Part shown: one piece after another, positions 39,850 to 51,760 of the stretch
How positions within the stretch are numbered: position 1 is the stretch's first letter
Layout: each line of letters starts with the position of its first letter
Assembly: GCA_028551475.1 (NCBI GenBank)
Contig: CM052360.1
Span: 11,148,501-11,212,500, forward strand
Direction: 5' to 3'
DNA: 64,000 nt
Source of the DNA: Casuarina equisetifolia
Lineage: Eukaryota > Streptophyta > Magnoliopsida > Fagales > Casuarinaceae
Program-made: the position numbers and the translations under genes
The notes under the pieces: model-generated
What the model was told of the DNA's origin: nothing
The model's input: only the letters and a program-made list of their open reading frames with translations
The model's database searches: none

Positions 39850-41176
39850 CTAACTTTGAACCTCAACCTTCCAAGTAAAATATCAAAGCAAATGGACCAA
39901 GTGTTGGAGAGATTCTTATGGTCGGACTTAGAATTAAGAACGCATAGTATCAAAGTTGCTTAAAATCAAGCATGCATAAGTAAAGCTAAAGGTGGCTTAG
40001 GTTTATGAAAAGTTAAGGATTGGAATAAAATTACACAAGCAAAGCACATATGAAATCTTGACTTATAAGTCTATACAGCCATTGTGGGTGAACTTTTACG
40101 TGGTTTGAAATTGATACCTTGAGAGTATAAAGTTGAGGAGTGGCTGTTAGACATGAAACAGATTTTGAATGTTAGATCAAAAGATTTTGAAGTTTAGATC
40201 TTTGGTTGCAAGGTGAATAACGTGGATGATTTGGTAATGGAAAATTAAACTCTCTGGGATGATTGTTGGCTACCTAAAGTACCTATTGCTAGCAAGATTA
40301 GGGAACAAGCCATTTTTGCTTCTGGAATTCCAATAGATGTTAAGGTTTTTGTGATAGTAAGCAATTAGAAAGGGGATTTGCTTACTAGTAGGAGGTGCTC
40401 ATGGTCTATGCTTATAGATAATATCAACTATATACCAAAGCCTAATGATATACAAAAAGACAAGCTTATTTGGACTACAATTGTGGGTGAAAAGTTTTCA
40501 ATCAACTCAACTTGGAAAACTATTATTCCCCAAGGGCCAAGGGTTAATTGATATGGAGTAGTATGGATTAAGTTTGTGATCCCATGACATTCGATAATAG
40601 TATGGCTGGCTATGCAAAATTGACTAGCTACAACATATAGGCTCCATAGCTTTAGAGATTCTAGAAATAAAAGTTGTTATTTGTACAACACAACTAATGA
40701 TTCTTGACACCATTTTTCCTTAGAATGTCCATACTCAATTGTAGTATGGGTATATCTAGAGATCTTACTAGATGTTATACAAGCATACCTATCACGGCAT
40801 TTAAAAACTAGTTCATTCCTCCATCATAGAAGAGGGATATGTTTTAAGGCATATATACTTATATTTGTATTTGCATCACTTGTTATTGCCATTTGGAATA
40901 AAAAGAATAACTAGATCTTTATCAATAATGTAGATGGAAATGTGTAACTTTTAAAGCTATTAAAAAGAATTAAAAAGCTTTTAAGAAATAGATTTTATTG
41001 TATTAAAAAGTTTTACAAAACAGGTGAAAACTTTAGCATACATAGAAACTTAAAGAGTCAATATTTGATTTGATGTAATGTTGTGCCTAACCTCATTATA
41101 GGGGAAAGTCCCTAGCCTTTTTGCAATGATCATTGGTGTATATTAAATTCTATGTACATAGCAAAAAAAAAAAAAA
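39850..41176 (+). mobile_element. 5'-truncated L1-type LINE remnant
   Basis: The plus strand shows the C-terminal part of a plant LINE ORF2 protein. KAKGGLGL lies near 39980, followed by KVKDWNKITQAKHI, both typical of sequence after the reverse transcriptase. The zf-RVT region comes next, with FSINSTWKTI near 40495 and a later HFSLECPYS. The frame carries many stops (about ten or more), so it is a dead copy. It ends in an A14 tract at 41163-41176, as expected for target-primed insertion. The 5' limit is approximate and the target duplication was not identified. Confidence 0.75.
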
Positions 41177-41449
41177 GAATTGGAACTATTTCCCAGCCAA
41201 AATTGCAACATTCTCCGTCAAATAAGTGCCTGGTTGGGTTTTGGGATTTCTCTAAGAATGTGGTTAGCAACTAATTCCTTGTTGGTTGTTTGCTATTCTG
41301 ATTGGCTGTATATGCAGTGTGGGTGCTTCTTTCACTATGTGAAAAAGTTTATTGTTCACTTTTAGAAAAGCTTACGAGTTCTTGTGCAAATCCTTGAGTG
41401 TTCATGATTTATGACTTTTAACTATTTAACTAGAGTTACACCAGCCCCT

Positions 41450-42320
41450 TGTTTGCTTTGGACGCCCCTTGAACCATGGATGCCCTCTTTGCAAGAAGGC
41501 TATCGAGAGTCTAGAGCATCTTTGTTTCTTCTTTCTTTTCTGTTATAGGATTTGACCCCTTTTTTTTCTCATTTTTTTTTCTTTCTTCTTTTCGGAAAAA
41601 GTTATTTGCCTTGGTCTTACTCCCGCTGGGATGAACATCTGACCGAGATAACCTACAGATTAGAAGGCATATCTATTATGCCTATTAGCTTATTTGTGAA
41701 AAAGAATCAAAACTTTCTGTAAAAGATCATTGGAAAATGTTGGGGATTGTTATCCCATGCTGGAGAGATATAATTATTGCATTGTGTTAAATGCTGATTT
41801 ATCCCTCTTAATTTAAAAATTAGTTCTTCGATTGGATTTTGAATTTTCGTGTCTTTGGTTGAATTTTTAGCATTTTATATGATTTCAAAACCCGGGAAAA
41901 GATTTACTTTAAACTGCGTCGTCTTGAGTTTTCTGGGTAAAAGAGGGATGTCGAAGAATGTTATTCTATACCTGAGAATCCTTGTGTCATGTTTTAAGCT
42001 TGTTTTATACAACTTTTGGAGCAGATTTTAAACTCGTTTATAAAATAAAAAAGACCTGTCTAATATGAACAAATGGTTATCTAATTTTTGAGGCATTGCC
42101 AATAGTGTACTGAGAGAAGGTTGGGCATTCTCTTTGACATCTTGGTCTCCCAGTGTCCGATTGTGGAGGTTAGCTATTTCTTTTTCTTTGTCTTTTGTCG
42201 GCCCCTCGGGTAGCCCCGTTGTGGTGATTTGTTATTTAATTTATTGGATGTCTATGTTGCTCCCCTTTTGTGTTTCCTTCTTTTTGGTCATTCTATTATT
42301 CATATATCCATGAAAAAAGG
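41450..42320 (+). mobile_element. second LINE fragment (zf-RVT knuckle and 3' UTR-like tail)
   Basis: At about 41470-41530 the frame reads GCPLCKKAIESLEHL, the zinc-knuckle signature found at the C terminus of plant L1 ORF2. Further on, 42180-42310 has the T-rich, GGCCCCTCGGGTAGCC-type tail I recall from L1 3' regions in plants. The part between is decayed. It may be a separate insertion or an older copy next to the preceding one. The limits are approximate. Confidence 0.5.
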
Positions 42321-42533
42321 ACCCTCACATCAATCATGTAAATCTTCTATAGAAACTTTCGATTAGTTCATGCTTTTCATAATCACATCAGATGTTCTAT
42401 TTTTATTTTCAAAACAATCTAAACGAGATGAAAGAACTTTTAACGGAAAGGAAAATATCTTAGACATTGTTAAGAACATTAAATTAGTGTCTCTTTCTCA
42501 AGTGCAGGCATCCCATTAGAAGCATAATTTAGA

Positions 42534-42560
42534 GGGGGGGGGGGGGGGGGGGGGGGGGGG
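42534..42560 (+). repeat. run of 27 consecutive G
   Basis: An uninterrupted G27 tract on the plus strand. Such tracts can form G-quadruplexes, are prone to length change, and are also a frequent site of assembly or base-calling error. Confidence 0.9.
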
Positions 42561-43105
42561 AACTGGCAATAACCGGCAGAAGTAGATGTCATAAACGTCA
42601 ATCCTTAGCAAGTTGCTGAATGGAATATGTACATATGACACAGACGTCAACCTCTAGCAAGTTGCACGATAAAAGACCCCAGCAAACAATATTTTATTTT
42701 TACATGAGTGGAGGGGGATGAACTTGAGGCCAAACCAAAAATGTAGGGCATGGATTCAAAGATCATGTTCAAAGAGAGGGATGGAAAAGGTTGTGAGCAA
42801 ATAGTTGCAGAAATACTAGCTCCAACCATCTCTCTCATATACGTTTGATACGTCAGGCACCGAGAAAACGACGTGCTTCCCACCTGCCCACGCGCACGCG
42901 ACCCCACGAAACCCTAATTTCTAAGAGCCCTAAAAGCAGAGCTTATTACGAAAAGGAAAAGATAAAACGAATATAAAACTGAAGGAAAGAGAAACGCTTT
43001 GCTCTCCAAATCACAACAGAGCTGACAACTGGGGAAAACAAACGAGAACATTTTCCTTTGTTGTTTTGTTTGTGGTCACTGTTTCTTTTTTTTTTTTTAT
43101 CTCGA

Positions 43106-43112
43106 TATATAG
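43106..43112 (+). promoter_or_regulatory. possible TATA box of the AHL gene
   Basis: TATATAG follows a T-rich tract about 430 bases before the coding region. Placement fits a long 5' UTR. No initiator motif or transcript supports it. Confidence 0.3.
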
Positions 43113-43543
43113 TACAATCACTCAGTGCTTTAGTTTATTCTCCATTTGCTTGATTCTACCCAAGGTTTTGCATCTGTTCCATGTTCTCTTAGCAGAGGTC
43201 AGTTCTGGGTTCCAGATCTTATTAATACATCTTCACTTGTTAAAGAGCTTCTTTCTTTCCTTCTTTTTACCTGATTCCTTCCACAAATTGAATCTAATTC
43301 TCTCCTCAGAAGCTTTCCGTCCTCCCTCCCTTCCTTCTCTTTCTTTCTATCCCTTTTAGTAAGGGTATTAGGTTATACAGGAGCCCTGAGTTCCTAGTTG
43401 AACTATCGGTTTGACTTTTTGATTTTCAAATTATCAAAAGCTAGGAGGACAAGGAAGCAATCAATCTTCACCCGTCGAAAGACGACCAATTTGATTATCT
43501 GTCCTCTTCCTTTTTCCACTTTCTGTTGCCTGAATTTGCAAGT

Positions 43544-44413
43544 CTGGCTAATCCGTGGTGGACCGGCCAGGTGGGGCTGCCGGGCATGGACCCGGCAGCA
43601 AATTCTTCTGTGCTAAATAAACGCCACAGCGAGATTCCTTTGAAAGAAAGCAGTGGTAGAAGTAGCGGCGGAGGAGGAGACGAGGATGATGAAAGAGACA
43701 ACGGAGACGAGCCTAGAGAGGGGGCGGTTGAAGTTGGTACTCGCAGACCACGAGGCCGGCCTCCTGGATCTAAAAACAAACCGAAACCTCCAATATTTGT
43801 TACTCGAGACAGCCCAAACGTGCTCAAGAGCCATGTCATGGAGGTGGCTGGTAATGCTGATATAGCAGAAAGCATAGCCCTATTCGCTAGGAGGCGTCAA
43901 CGAGGGGTCTGCGTGCTTAGCGGGAGCGGCTCTGTGACCAACGTGACCCTGAGACAACCTGCAGCACCTAGCGCCGTCGTAGCACTTCACGGCAGGTTTG
44001 AGATTCTATCTCTGACCGGTACCTTCCTTCCTGGACCAGCCCCTCCTGGTTCGACAGGTCTCACGGTGTATCTAGCAGGAGGTCAAGGTCAGATAGTGGG
44101 AGGAAGTGTTGTAGGGTCACTAGTTGCGGCAGGGCCAGTCATGGTCATTGCTGCAACTTTTGCTAATGCAACATATGAGAGATTACCTCTTGAAGATGAT
44201 GATGAGACAGGCAGCGCAGGGCGTCAGGGCACTGCTGCAGGAAGTTCCCCTCCCGCAATTGGAAGCAGCGGCAGCGGGGGACATCTGCCGGCTTCTGGGC
44301 TGCCTGATCCCTCATCGCTGTCTGTTTATAATTTGACACCAAATCTACTCCCCAACGGTGCACAGTTGGGGCATGATGCTTATGCCTGGGCGCATGCCCG
44401 ACCTCCATACTGA
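43544..44413 (+). CDS. AHL20: AT-hook motif nuclear-localized protein (clade A, AHL20-like)
   Basis: The product has one type-I AT-hook ([15 protein letters not shown], about 67-81) followed by a PPC/DUF296 domain (about 94-215). The PPC domain carries the conserved GRFEIL core and ends [16 protein letters not shown]. The C terminus is HARPPY, as in Arabidopsis AHL20. These proteins bind AT-rich DNA in the nucleus and assemble with each other to repress growth and defence genes. Homologues start MANPWWTxQ, but here the first codon of that block is CTG at 43544-43546 ([16 protein letters not shown]), with A at -3 and G at +4. The first in-frame ATG is at 43586 (residue 15). I annotate from CTG (289 residues). 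The alternatives are the ATG at 43586 (275 residues) or an unseen upstream exon. It has no intron inside the ORF, normal for clade A. Confidence 0.9.
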   Translation: MANPWWTGQVGLPGMDPAANSSVLNKRHSEIPLKESSGRSSGGGGDEDDERDNGDEPREGAVEVGTRRPRGRPPGSKNKPKPPIFVTRDSPNVLKSHVMEVAGNADIAESIALFARRRQRGVCVLSGSGSVTNVTLRQPAAPSAVVALHGRFEILSLTGTFLPGPAPPGSTGLTVYLAGGQGQIVGGSVVGSLVAAGPVMVIAATFANATYERLPLEDDDETGSAGRQGTAAGSSPPAIGSSGSGGHLPASGLPDPSSLSVYNLTPNLLPNGAQLGHDAYAWAHARPPY

Positions 44414-44570
44414 AGTCTGTAGGAGATTGATTAATCTTCTGTTCTGTTGGATGTGGATGTTAGGGAATGAAACGGAGATAGATAGGAAGATGCAAAGAAG
44501 AGAAACGACATGGTATTCTCAATGTATATTAGGCTTCTGAATTTATCTAGTTTGAATCCTCTCTGTTTGC

Positions 44571-44576
44571 AATAAA
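44571..44576 (+). terminator. poly(A) signal of the AHL gene
   Basis: AATAAA followed by more A residues, 158 bases after the AHL stop codon, in an AT-rich 3' UTR. Distance and sequence fit a plant polyadenylation signal; no transcript supports it. Confidence 0.5.
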
Positions 44577-47500
44577 AAAAATATGAATGCCCCCTTTAGT
44601 TTGTTGACCACTAATGAATAATTAAATCTTTGTCTTGTTTTCTTTTTACAGTTCTTCGATTGGATTTCTTATTTTATGTATCTCTAGGGTTTATTTGGAT
44701 CTTACTAAATAACAGGTGATCTGATGGATTAGACTTTGGGGACAAAGCTAGTTGGAGAGGCCTTATCTCAGAAATTTTTTCTGTTTGTGCAATTCAGTAA
44801 ATTTAAAATATGTTTTGAGCTTGTAAACTCCCTTTACTCACAACAGGAATTGAAACGTGCCTTAGATTTCAAGACTTGGATAATCTTATTTTGCCTTCGT
44901 TGTTGGGAGGTAAATACATGGCATCTAGGGTTTGCATTTGGTGGCTGTATAAGTTGGATGAATCGCAGAAGATTTCCGCTTGGGAAGCCTTCCCTTGAAG
45001 TCCCAGTCTAAGTTTAGCACTCCAAATGTTCATATGTTCATATGGTTGCGTTGGCCTCTATGGACCGTTCGTGGGTGTAGAAATCCAAGAAAGGTTTCTC
45101 TTTCTCCATTTGTAAATCAACTTTGTTCAGGATTCCCATACCCATGAGGAGAATGCCCCTCTATTTTTCATTTTAATAAGCACATCCAGGAGAGTATTTT
45201 TATGTTGCGACATTTATTTAATGGCTTAATAGTGGAGTGAGATCTACTTTTCAGATTTGTGTTCCGAGGATATTTGCGTTTTGGGTGCAGTCTCTATAGG
45301 ACAAAATTATTATAGTCTACTCAACTATCAAAGAGAAAAAAGAAAAATATTTAAAAATCAAAGATACAGTGGTATTTCCTATTCTTTAGTGGCTTGGGAG
45401 AGATCTTTAGTTCTCCCTGCATAGAGGTCTATAGATCTTCTCTGGAACTCGAACTCTTCGTCCCACTTTAATCTTCATTAGCTAATACTGCATTTAATTC
45501 TGCCAAGGCATTCCACAGCAGCCACTTGTTTCTTCTAGCCAAAGAACGATCTCCTCTTTTGCTTCATGGCCGGCTATCTGCGATTCTCTGTAAATCTTGT
45601 TCTCTCCTTCGAATCTCTGCAATTGATATGAGAATGATTTCACCATAATATCCATCTTTTTTACTTTATTTATGAAAATTCTCTCCTAGTTTGTCCACAA
45701 AAGTTTCAATAATATTTTCTCTAACAACTAATCCTTTGGTCGAGAGGCTATTCATTGTCAATGGCAAGCAAATTTTTTTTCTAAAGAGATGACTCTTAGT
45801 TTGAAATTCATGATTTTCCTTTATTGGGAGTAAACGTTATGATTCCATCAATTTAAGTGAAACTTATGATAGTTGATACTGTTTGTCTAAACAATAATAT
45901 TTTCTTAAGAGGAAGATAAATTATATTCTACATGTTAAAAGTATCACTTCATTCCCAACGTTCCTACTCATTTTAAAACTCTGTCACTGATATCCAACTT
46001 GATGTTTGAGTTTTATCATGTATCCTTTGTCCAATAAATCACCTCTAAATGAAATTTTTGTTTAATAAATTCATGATATAATTCGCCTTAGTTATGAAAA
46101 ATAAATACATTCTAACTATAAAATACATTTAAAATACATCATAAATGTGGTTGAGTGGTTGAGGGCCATGTTGTGTTTTTCCTTCATTCTTGCACTTAAG
46201 TTATCTTTTGGATTATTTCTTTCATAGATCTAAATCCAAAAGATCAATGACTCAAACAATTTTATTAGAAAATAAATGAAAAAGATCCATTATGATAAGA
46301 AAGAAGTACGAGATGGGTTTAAAGTCTATAACCAGCTCAAGAGGTGAAAGATAAGAATAAAGCCAACAATTTTCATTTTAAAGCAAGGTTTGATGTTACA
46401 TTCTTGAAATTGGGGGCTTTTATATTAGGAGTCAAGATGGAATTAATAATTTAATCTTGAAGAGGGTAAAATTTATTATTAATTGGAAAACCCTTTAAAA
46501 ACTACCTATTGTTGGAAGCTACATTTGAATTGAGTTTCTAGCTTACCTATGTAATTTTTTGAGTTCTAAATGCAAGTGGTCCTAAATTAAATTGCTTTTT
46601 AAGTATGTGACTAGGTATATAAACTGTTTACACTACTATAGGTAATTAAAAATAAGAAATAGTGGCTATATAAGATTAATAGATTGAATCATATGGATTT
46701 GCTCAAAGTTTCTAGTATAGTATAAGAGTATGAAAGTAAACCGAGTTTACCTTCACAGTGTATATAATGTACGGATTTGAAAATGTACTTTATCAATAAT
46801 TCCATATATAAAGGCAATAAGTTTAGAAGAGATGAACACAAATATTTTTAAGGTAGTTTAGCCCAACAAATTACTTGCCTACATCCATTGTCTTCTAACA
46901 TTTGTTAGACAGAGATTTTTCAATGTAATAAAGATACTTAAAATAGCTAAAAGCATATATATCCAATGTATTTAAAGGTTTAATGAGGTTATTTTTTATT
47001 TGATGTGATATTGCATATTTTTTAACTAGTGTAAGTGGAAATCTTATATCCCGTCTTATAGGTTTTCAATTTTTGATATTTTTAGTATTTTTTTTAACTT
47101 ATTGAAAGGAGGAGAGTGAAGAAGGGCCATGAACCCCAACCTAGTGGAATCGTAAGTTAGGGGGTTTAGAACCCCTAACTTATTGGAAGTACAAGTTGAG
47201 AGCCCCACCCTTGGGTTACCAAGGAGCCAAGGGAGTTTCCCCATGTGACATTGTATATGATCTGAACCTAGGAGTACATCCTTAGTCTTATCAATGTATA
47301 GTTAACTTTTAGATATGTAAATTCATTTACTTATAAAATAAAAAAAAACAAAGTCTTTCTCTCTCAATTTAGAGAGACTGGTTGTAAGAGATACAAATTC
47401 TGTTGTAAGGAAGGATCCGGTTTGGATGAAAAGAAATGAAGTGCATTCTAATAGTTTTTTGCCACAACAACACTTAAACTACTTGTCTTGATGCGTTTTA

Positions 47501-48369
47501 TTTGAAAAATATTATGTTTTTCATCCTCAAACTCTTTAAAAAATTGCGCCCATGACCCCTTTGTCAATGAGTCCAAAGAGTAAGATAATGCATTCTGCAT
47601 TATGACATGAAATTCTACTAAAAGTTTGTTGTATGGAACCACATTTTGCCTTCAACCTAGTACTTGTGGTACGGTACATTTTGGGAATCTCTACGTACAA
47701 AACAATAAGATCAAATCCAGCATCATGCTATACGTTTTTGCAAGATAGGATTGTAGTTTGGAGCAATTTCATCCTTTTACTCCTTGGAAATGCATGTGAA
47801 ACATTTGTTACCAGGCTTCTATCCATAATAACGGTGAATTAGACGAAAGCTGCAAGATTGCAGCCAGAACATCATATTAGGGTGTCAACTATGGTACTAT
47901 GATGTTTTGTTCTTTTATGTAAAATAAACACATCGAATATACAATCATTTGTAGTGAAATTTAAATGAAAAAGGTACTTCTCTAATTTTTTAACTAACTT
48001 TTGAGTTAAAATTTTATGTCTTCTAACAATCATGATGTTGATTTGAAAAGACAAAGTAAAGTGCCTTTAAAATACTCTACCAATTGTTTTGGTCACTACT
48101 ATTATTTTCTTAATTTTTTTCCAATAAGATTAGTATCTCAATAGTTTTATTTTGAAAACATCTATGGTTAAGTTTAGATCATATGTACTAAATACATGCT
48201 AAAAAAGAAAGTTTAAAAAGTTTCACAATCAAATCTTTTTTTTTTCTCTTTTTGCTTTGATCATTCATTGTAATTCAAAGTTTTAATCATTGATCATTCT
48301 ATAAAGGTCATGTTGTGTAATGATACTTCACTAAATTTGCCCAATCCAAGTAAATTGAGAGAAAATGTG
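44577..48369. other. AT-rich gene-free interval
   Basis: No gene, RNA or identifiable transposon is seen. The GC content drops past 45.6 kb, marking the passage into repeat-rich DNA. The only structured element found is the short hairpin at 47153-47182. Confidence 0.45.
47153..47182. repeat. perfect 11-bp inverted repeat (hairpin)
   Basis: TAAGTTAGGGG at 47153-47163 is matched by its exact complement at 47172-47182, with an 8-base loop. The flanking 47110-47230 is also locally GC-rich. Its role is unknown; it could be part of a decayed transposon end. Confidence 0.7.
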
Positions 48370-49330
48370 AGACTTGCTTTTCACGTGAGATTTGTATAAA
48401 TTACAATACATGTTAATTGAAATGAGTCATTAAGATATCATTTTCTTGTAGGGAGCTTGTCCTTGCAAATAAGTCATCTAATAAAGTTATGTTTGTTGAT
48501 TTCACTAGACCATATTAAGTTATGTCATATAACCTCAACATTTATTTAGTGTAATTCCTTATATGTTTCTTTACAACAATAAGAAAGTTTGGAGAGAGAA
48601 AATGAGAGAATCTATCGTAACTTGAAAATACTTATCTAACTCCATGTTATGTTTCCTTTGACATTAAGATGTATAATTGAAGTTTTCTTACAATTAGTAT
48701 TATGAATCCATATAGGCAAAAACTTAAAAAGTTGATGAAATTTCAGGGTAAATGACCCAATAAAGTCTTATTTCACACTTAGAGATTTAGTAGTCCAAAT
48801 CTTCCGTTCCTTTTAGGTGAGCAATCTACCTATCAATGTAGACTTGTTTTCAATACAAGACTCATAGAAATTATAATATAGGTTAATTAAAAGGAGTTAT
48901 CAAGATATCACTTTTGCTGAAGGAGTTTGTCTTTACAAATGAGTTAGTCAATAAAGTTATGTTTGCTGATTCTACCTAATTATATCAAGTCATGCCATTT
49001 AACTTCAACATTTACTTGGCAAGATTCCTTATATATCTCTTTACAATAATAGGATGCTTTGAAGAGAGTAAATGTGAAAATCTATCTTAACTTGAGAATA
49101 CATTTTTAATTCCATGTCAAGCTTCCTTTGATGTTAAGATCCATAATTAAAGTTTTTTCTACATTTAATATCATGAATCCATCTACTTCATAGGGAAGAA
49201 CTTAAAAAGTTAATGAAATTTCATAGTGAATGACTCAACACAATCTTATTCCACACTTTGTGATCTAATCATCTAAGTCATCTAAGTCATCTAAGTCATC
49301 TAAGTCATCTAAGTCATCTTTCCGTTTTAA
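48370..49330 (+). repeat. tandem duplication of a ~475-bp unit
   Basis: Two direct copies lie head to tail, about 48370-48839 and 48840-49330. Both start AGACTTG and share ordered blocks such as TTAAGATATCA/TCAAGATATCA, AATAAAGTTATGTTTG and AACTTAAAAAGTT. The spacing between matching blocks is 470-478 bases. By eye the copies differ at roughly a fifth of positions, so the duplication is old. No coding capacity is seen. Confidence 0.8.
49270..49319 (+). repeat. 9-bp minisatellite (CATCTAAGT)n
   Basis: Five perfect copies plus a partial copy, inside the second unit of the tandem duplication. The corresponding place in the first unit (about 48790) has only one diverged copy, so the expansion came after the duplication. 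Confidence 0.9.
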
Positions 49331-51479
49331 TTAAGCAAACTTGTGAGCTTTATGATCTTCCAAATTACTTATTTTCATATTATTTGTTCCATAAACTAAC
49401 CTCTGAGTATAGAAGTAAACATGTTTGCTGATTTATTTATCTATGGGGCAGATGATAGCACTCAGAATAGACATTGACGTACATGCACTTGTAAGTTTTT
49501 CATTTTTAATCTTATGTACTCCAATTTATTTCAGGGAATAAATTAATTTACATCACTAGAAATGAGGTTTTCTTCCATGATTATGTGAGAAAAGAAAGAT
49601 ATTTGTTTGGGGATCACGCGGATGATTGAACTCACAAAAAAACCTCTGTTAATCCAAATAGAGTGCAACAGTCCATCAACTAAAAAGAAATGCGTAGTCA
49701 ATCAATTTCTTAGAGGTAGCAAAGATTTCCGACGTTGTCAATCAAAACTTTGATTTCTTAATAACAATTCAATCAACTTCTCTGAAAAGATATTCCACTG
49801 GAAGGATCCTAGAGGCACAGCAACATAGGGGCCCTCTTCACACGCATTCACGTGTCGTAGCTAAAAAACCTAATTATAATATTGTTAGCTACTTGGAGAC
49901 AACCTTCCAACAATAAAGTCGCAATATCCCCGGACCCTCTTGCGTTCAATGATCTACCGCTCTTTGATTAAGATGTTCAACATCTCAGACCAATAAAAAC
50001 AAATATATTCCCCTTTTTGTTCCATTTGGCTTTCCAAGTAAGCACAGCACCTCATAAAAGCACTTATCAATCTTTAAGATGGTAAGAATTCATCAGCTTT
50101 GTTTGTTTATGGAGAATCCACTAGACCAACATTCATGAAATGTAGGCCACCCATTTGAGCCGTTTACATGATGGCGAGAAATTTAATAAGTTCTGAAATA
50201 GATGCTTGAAATTCAATCTTGGCACGCCCTTCTCGTGGAATACACGTCATCTTCGATCAAAAGAGTCACGTTTAACCTAATTTTGACGAACCAATCAATG
50301 TCATGAAGCTCTTTTTATAATAGGGAAAAAGGAAACTTTGACAGAAAAGCTATAGGTTTGATGACCCAGAGATTCTACTAGGTGCTAAATGTCAACAAAC
50401 GAGAAAAGCCCTACAATGTGGCTTCAAGATTTTCTAGCTCTTAAAGTTGGTATGCATATTGAAGATCATGCTAGATGATTTCGCAACTATCATCAAAAAG
50501 TGAAATTGTCCGGGATCTTAAATGACGGAGAGCCCTATACTACATTTTATTTTATCTTTTCTTGAAAAGTATAACTAGTACTTTTAAGAAATGTTTTCCT
50601 ATTCTCATAGTTTCAGCCATTTCTTGGCAGAGAAAATGTGCTATTGTTTTTGGTAAAATTTCCTCTTCTCCAACATTAGAAGCTGAAGAGCTTAAAACCT
50701 TTTTTCCAAAATTCAGTGGCAGAGGAAAGCATCAGGTACATACTTCCATCACTTACATATTTTAAAGTGCTAAAATACCCAATGGTCATTGCTTGGGTCG
50801 AATGGCCGAAGAGAATTTGAATCTCACATTTTCTCCTCTGTAAAAATCGTTAGTGTGATATCGGTATGGCTAGCTTTTTGAGTGAATTGCCCATATTAAA
50901 GGATGCTACATTCTAGAACTTTCAATATCATGGCTTAAAAAATAATGCAATTTTCCATTGGATCGAGGAGAAGACGTGACAAGAAAAGCCAAAATTTTTG
51001 TTGAAGAAAGAACTCGCAATTGATTAGCTAATATAACGAATCGTAATTGATGCTAAATTTTTTAGCTTACTATAATTGACAACTACATCTATATCTTGAA
51101 ACTAAGCAATAAGAAAGGGATTCACCAAATGATACTCATGGTACTATCAACTCCTATAACTTCGTACTTTTTGCTTTTTGTTAAAATTTGTCCATTTACA
51201 AAAGTTGAATCACTATTGTGAGAAGACCAAAAAAGTCTTGTTTAAGGAGACCAAAATTTAGGCCAAAAAGGAAATCTTGTATTACTAGTTTAATTCTTCA
51301 CATTGTAGATTTACAACTATAAAAACAAGTGTTAAGGAACTTATCTAAGAAAAACAAATACTTAATTATAATTAAGGAATGAATGAAATATTATGGAAAA
51401 TATTTTTTTCCATATATTCACATTCCAAATATAAAGAAATAATGAGGAATCTTCTCATTATCAATTGTATCTCCAATGT
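49331..51479. other. AT-rich interval, probably transposon debris
   Basis: No gene is recognised. A stretch near 49900-50500 could be the reverse-strand relic of a retroelement, but no domain could be read with confidence. The short plus ORF at 50562-50765 has no family match that I know. Confidence 0.4.
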
Positions 51480-51760
51480 TACAAAAACATAAACAAAACA
51501 AAAATAGTTAACACACAAGGAACACACAATTTTCCACGGGGGTTTAGCCCAAGACTTCCTCAGCACATATGTCTACCATCTTCTTCCTTCAACCCAATTG
51601 GTTGAAGTCTACTTTACTTTAAAAAAAATATTCTCTTACACTTACAATCTTCCTATAAAAGGATCACAACTTAAATGTGTGCCTTAACATAGACAACTTA
51701 TCACAACTTATAAATTAATGGTTTTCTCACCCTTATATAGCTTAAATAATTATTTTAAGA
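51480..51760 (-). repeat. old LTR fragment related to the SIRE-type LTR at 57108-58752
   Basis: The segment contains TTCCTTCAACCCAATTGG, TTGAAGTCTACTTTACT and GGATCACAACTTA in the same order and strand as matching blocks at 57290-57420 of the young LTR. Divergence is clearly higher. It is probably part of a solo or truncated LTR from an earlier insertion of the same family. The limits are approximate. Confidence 0.5.

Larger units (their letters stand above)
42321..43543. other. upstream region of the AHL gene
   Basis: It contains the 27-G run at 42534-42560 and, nearer the gene, pyrimidine-rich sequence from 43060 to 43350 that is probably promoter and 5' UTR. No protein-coding exon was recognised. 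The frame of the AHL gene is open back to 43445 but without an ATG. Confidence 0.5.

Noticed and set aside
42647-42907. An 86-codon minus-strand ORF upstream of AHL
   Set aside because: No family resemblance and no supporting neighbours; composition does not argue for coding.
43495-43875. A 126-codon minus-strand ORF over the AHL start
   Set aside because: Antisense shadow of the AHL coding sequence; serine/proline-rich with no domain.
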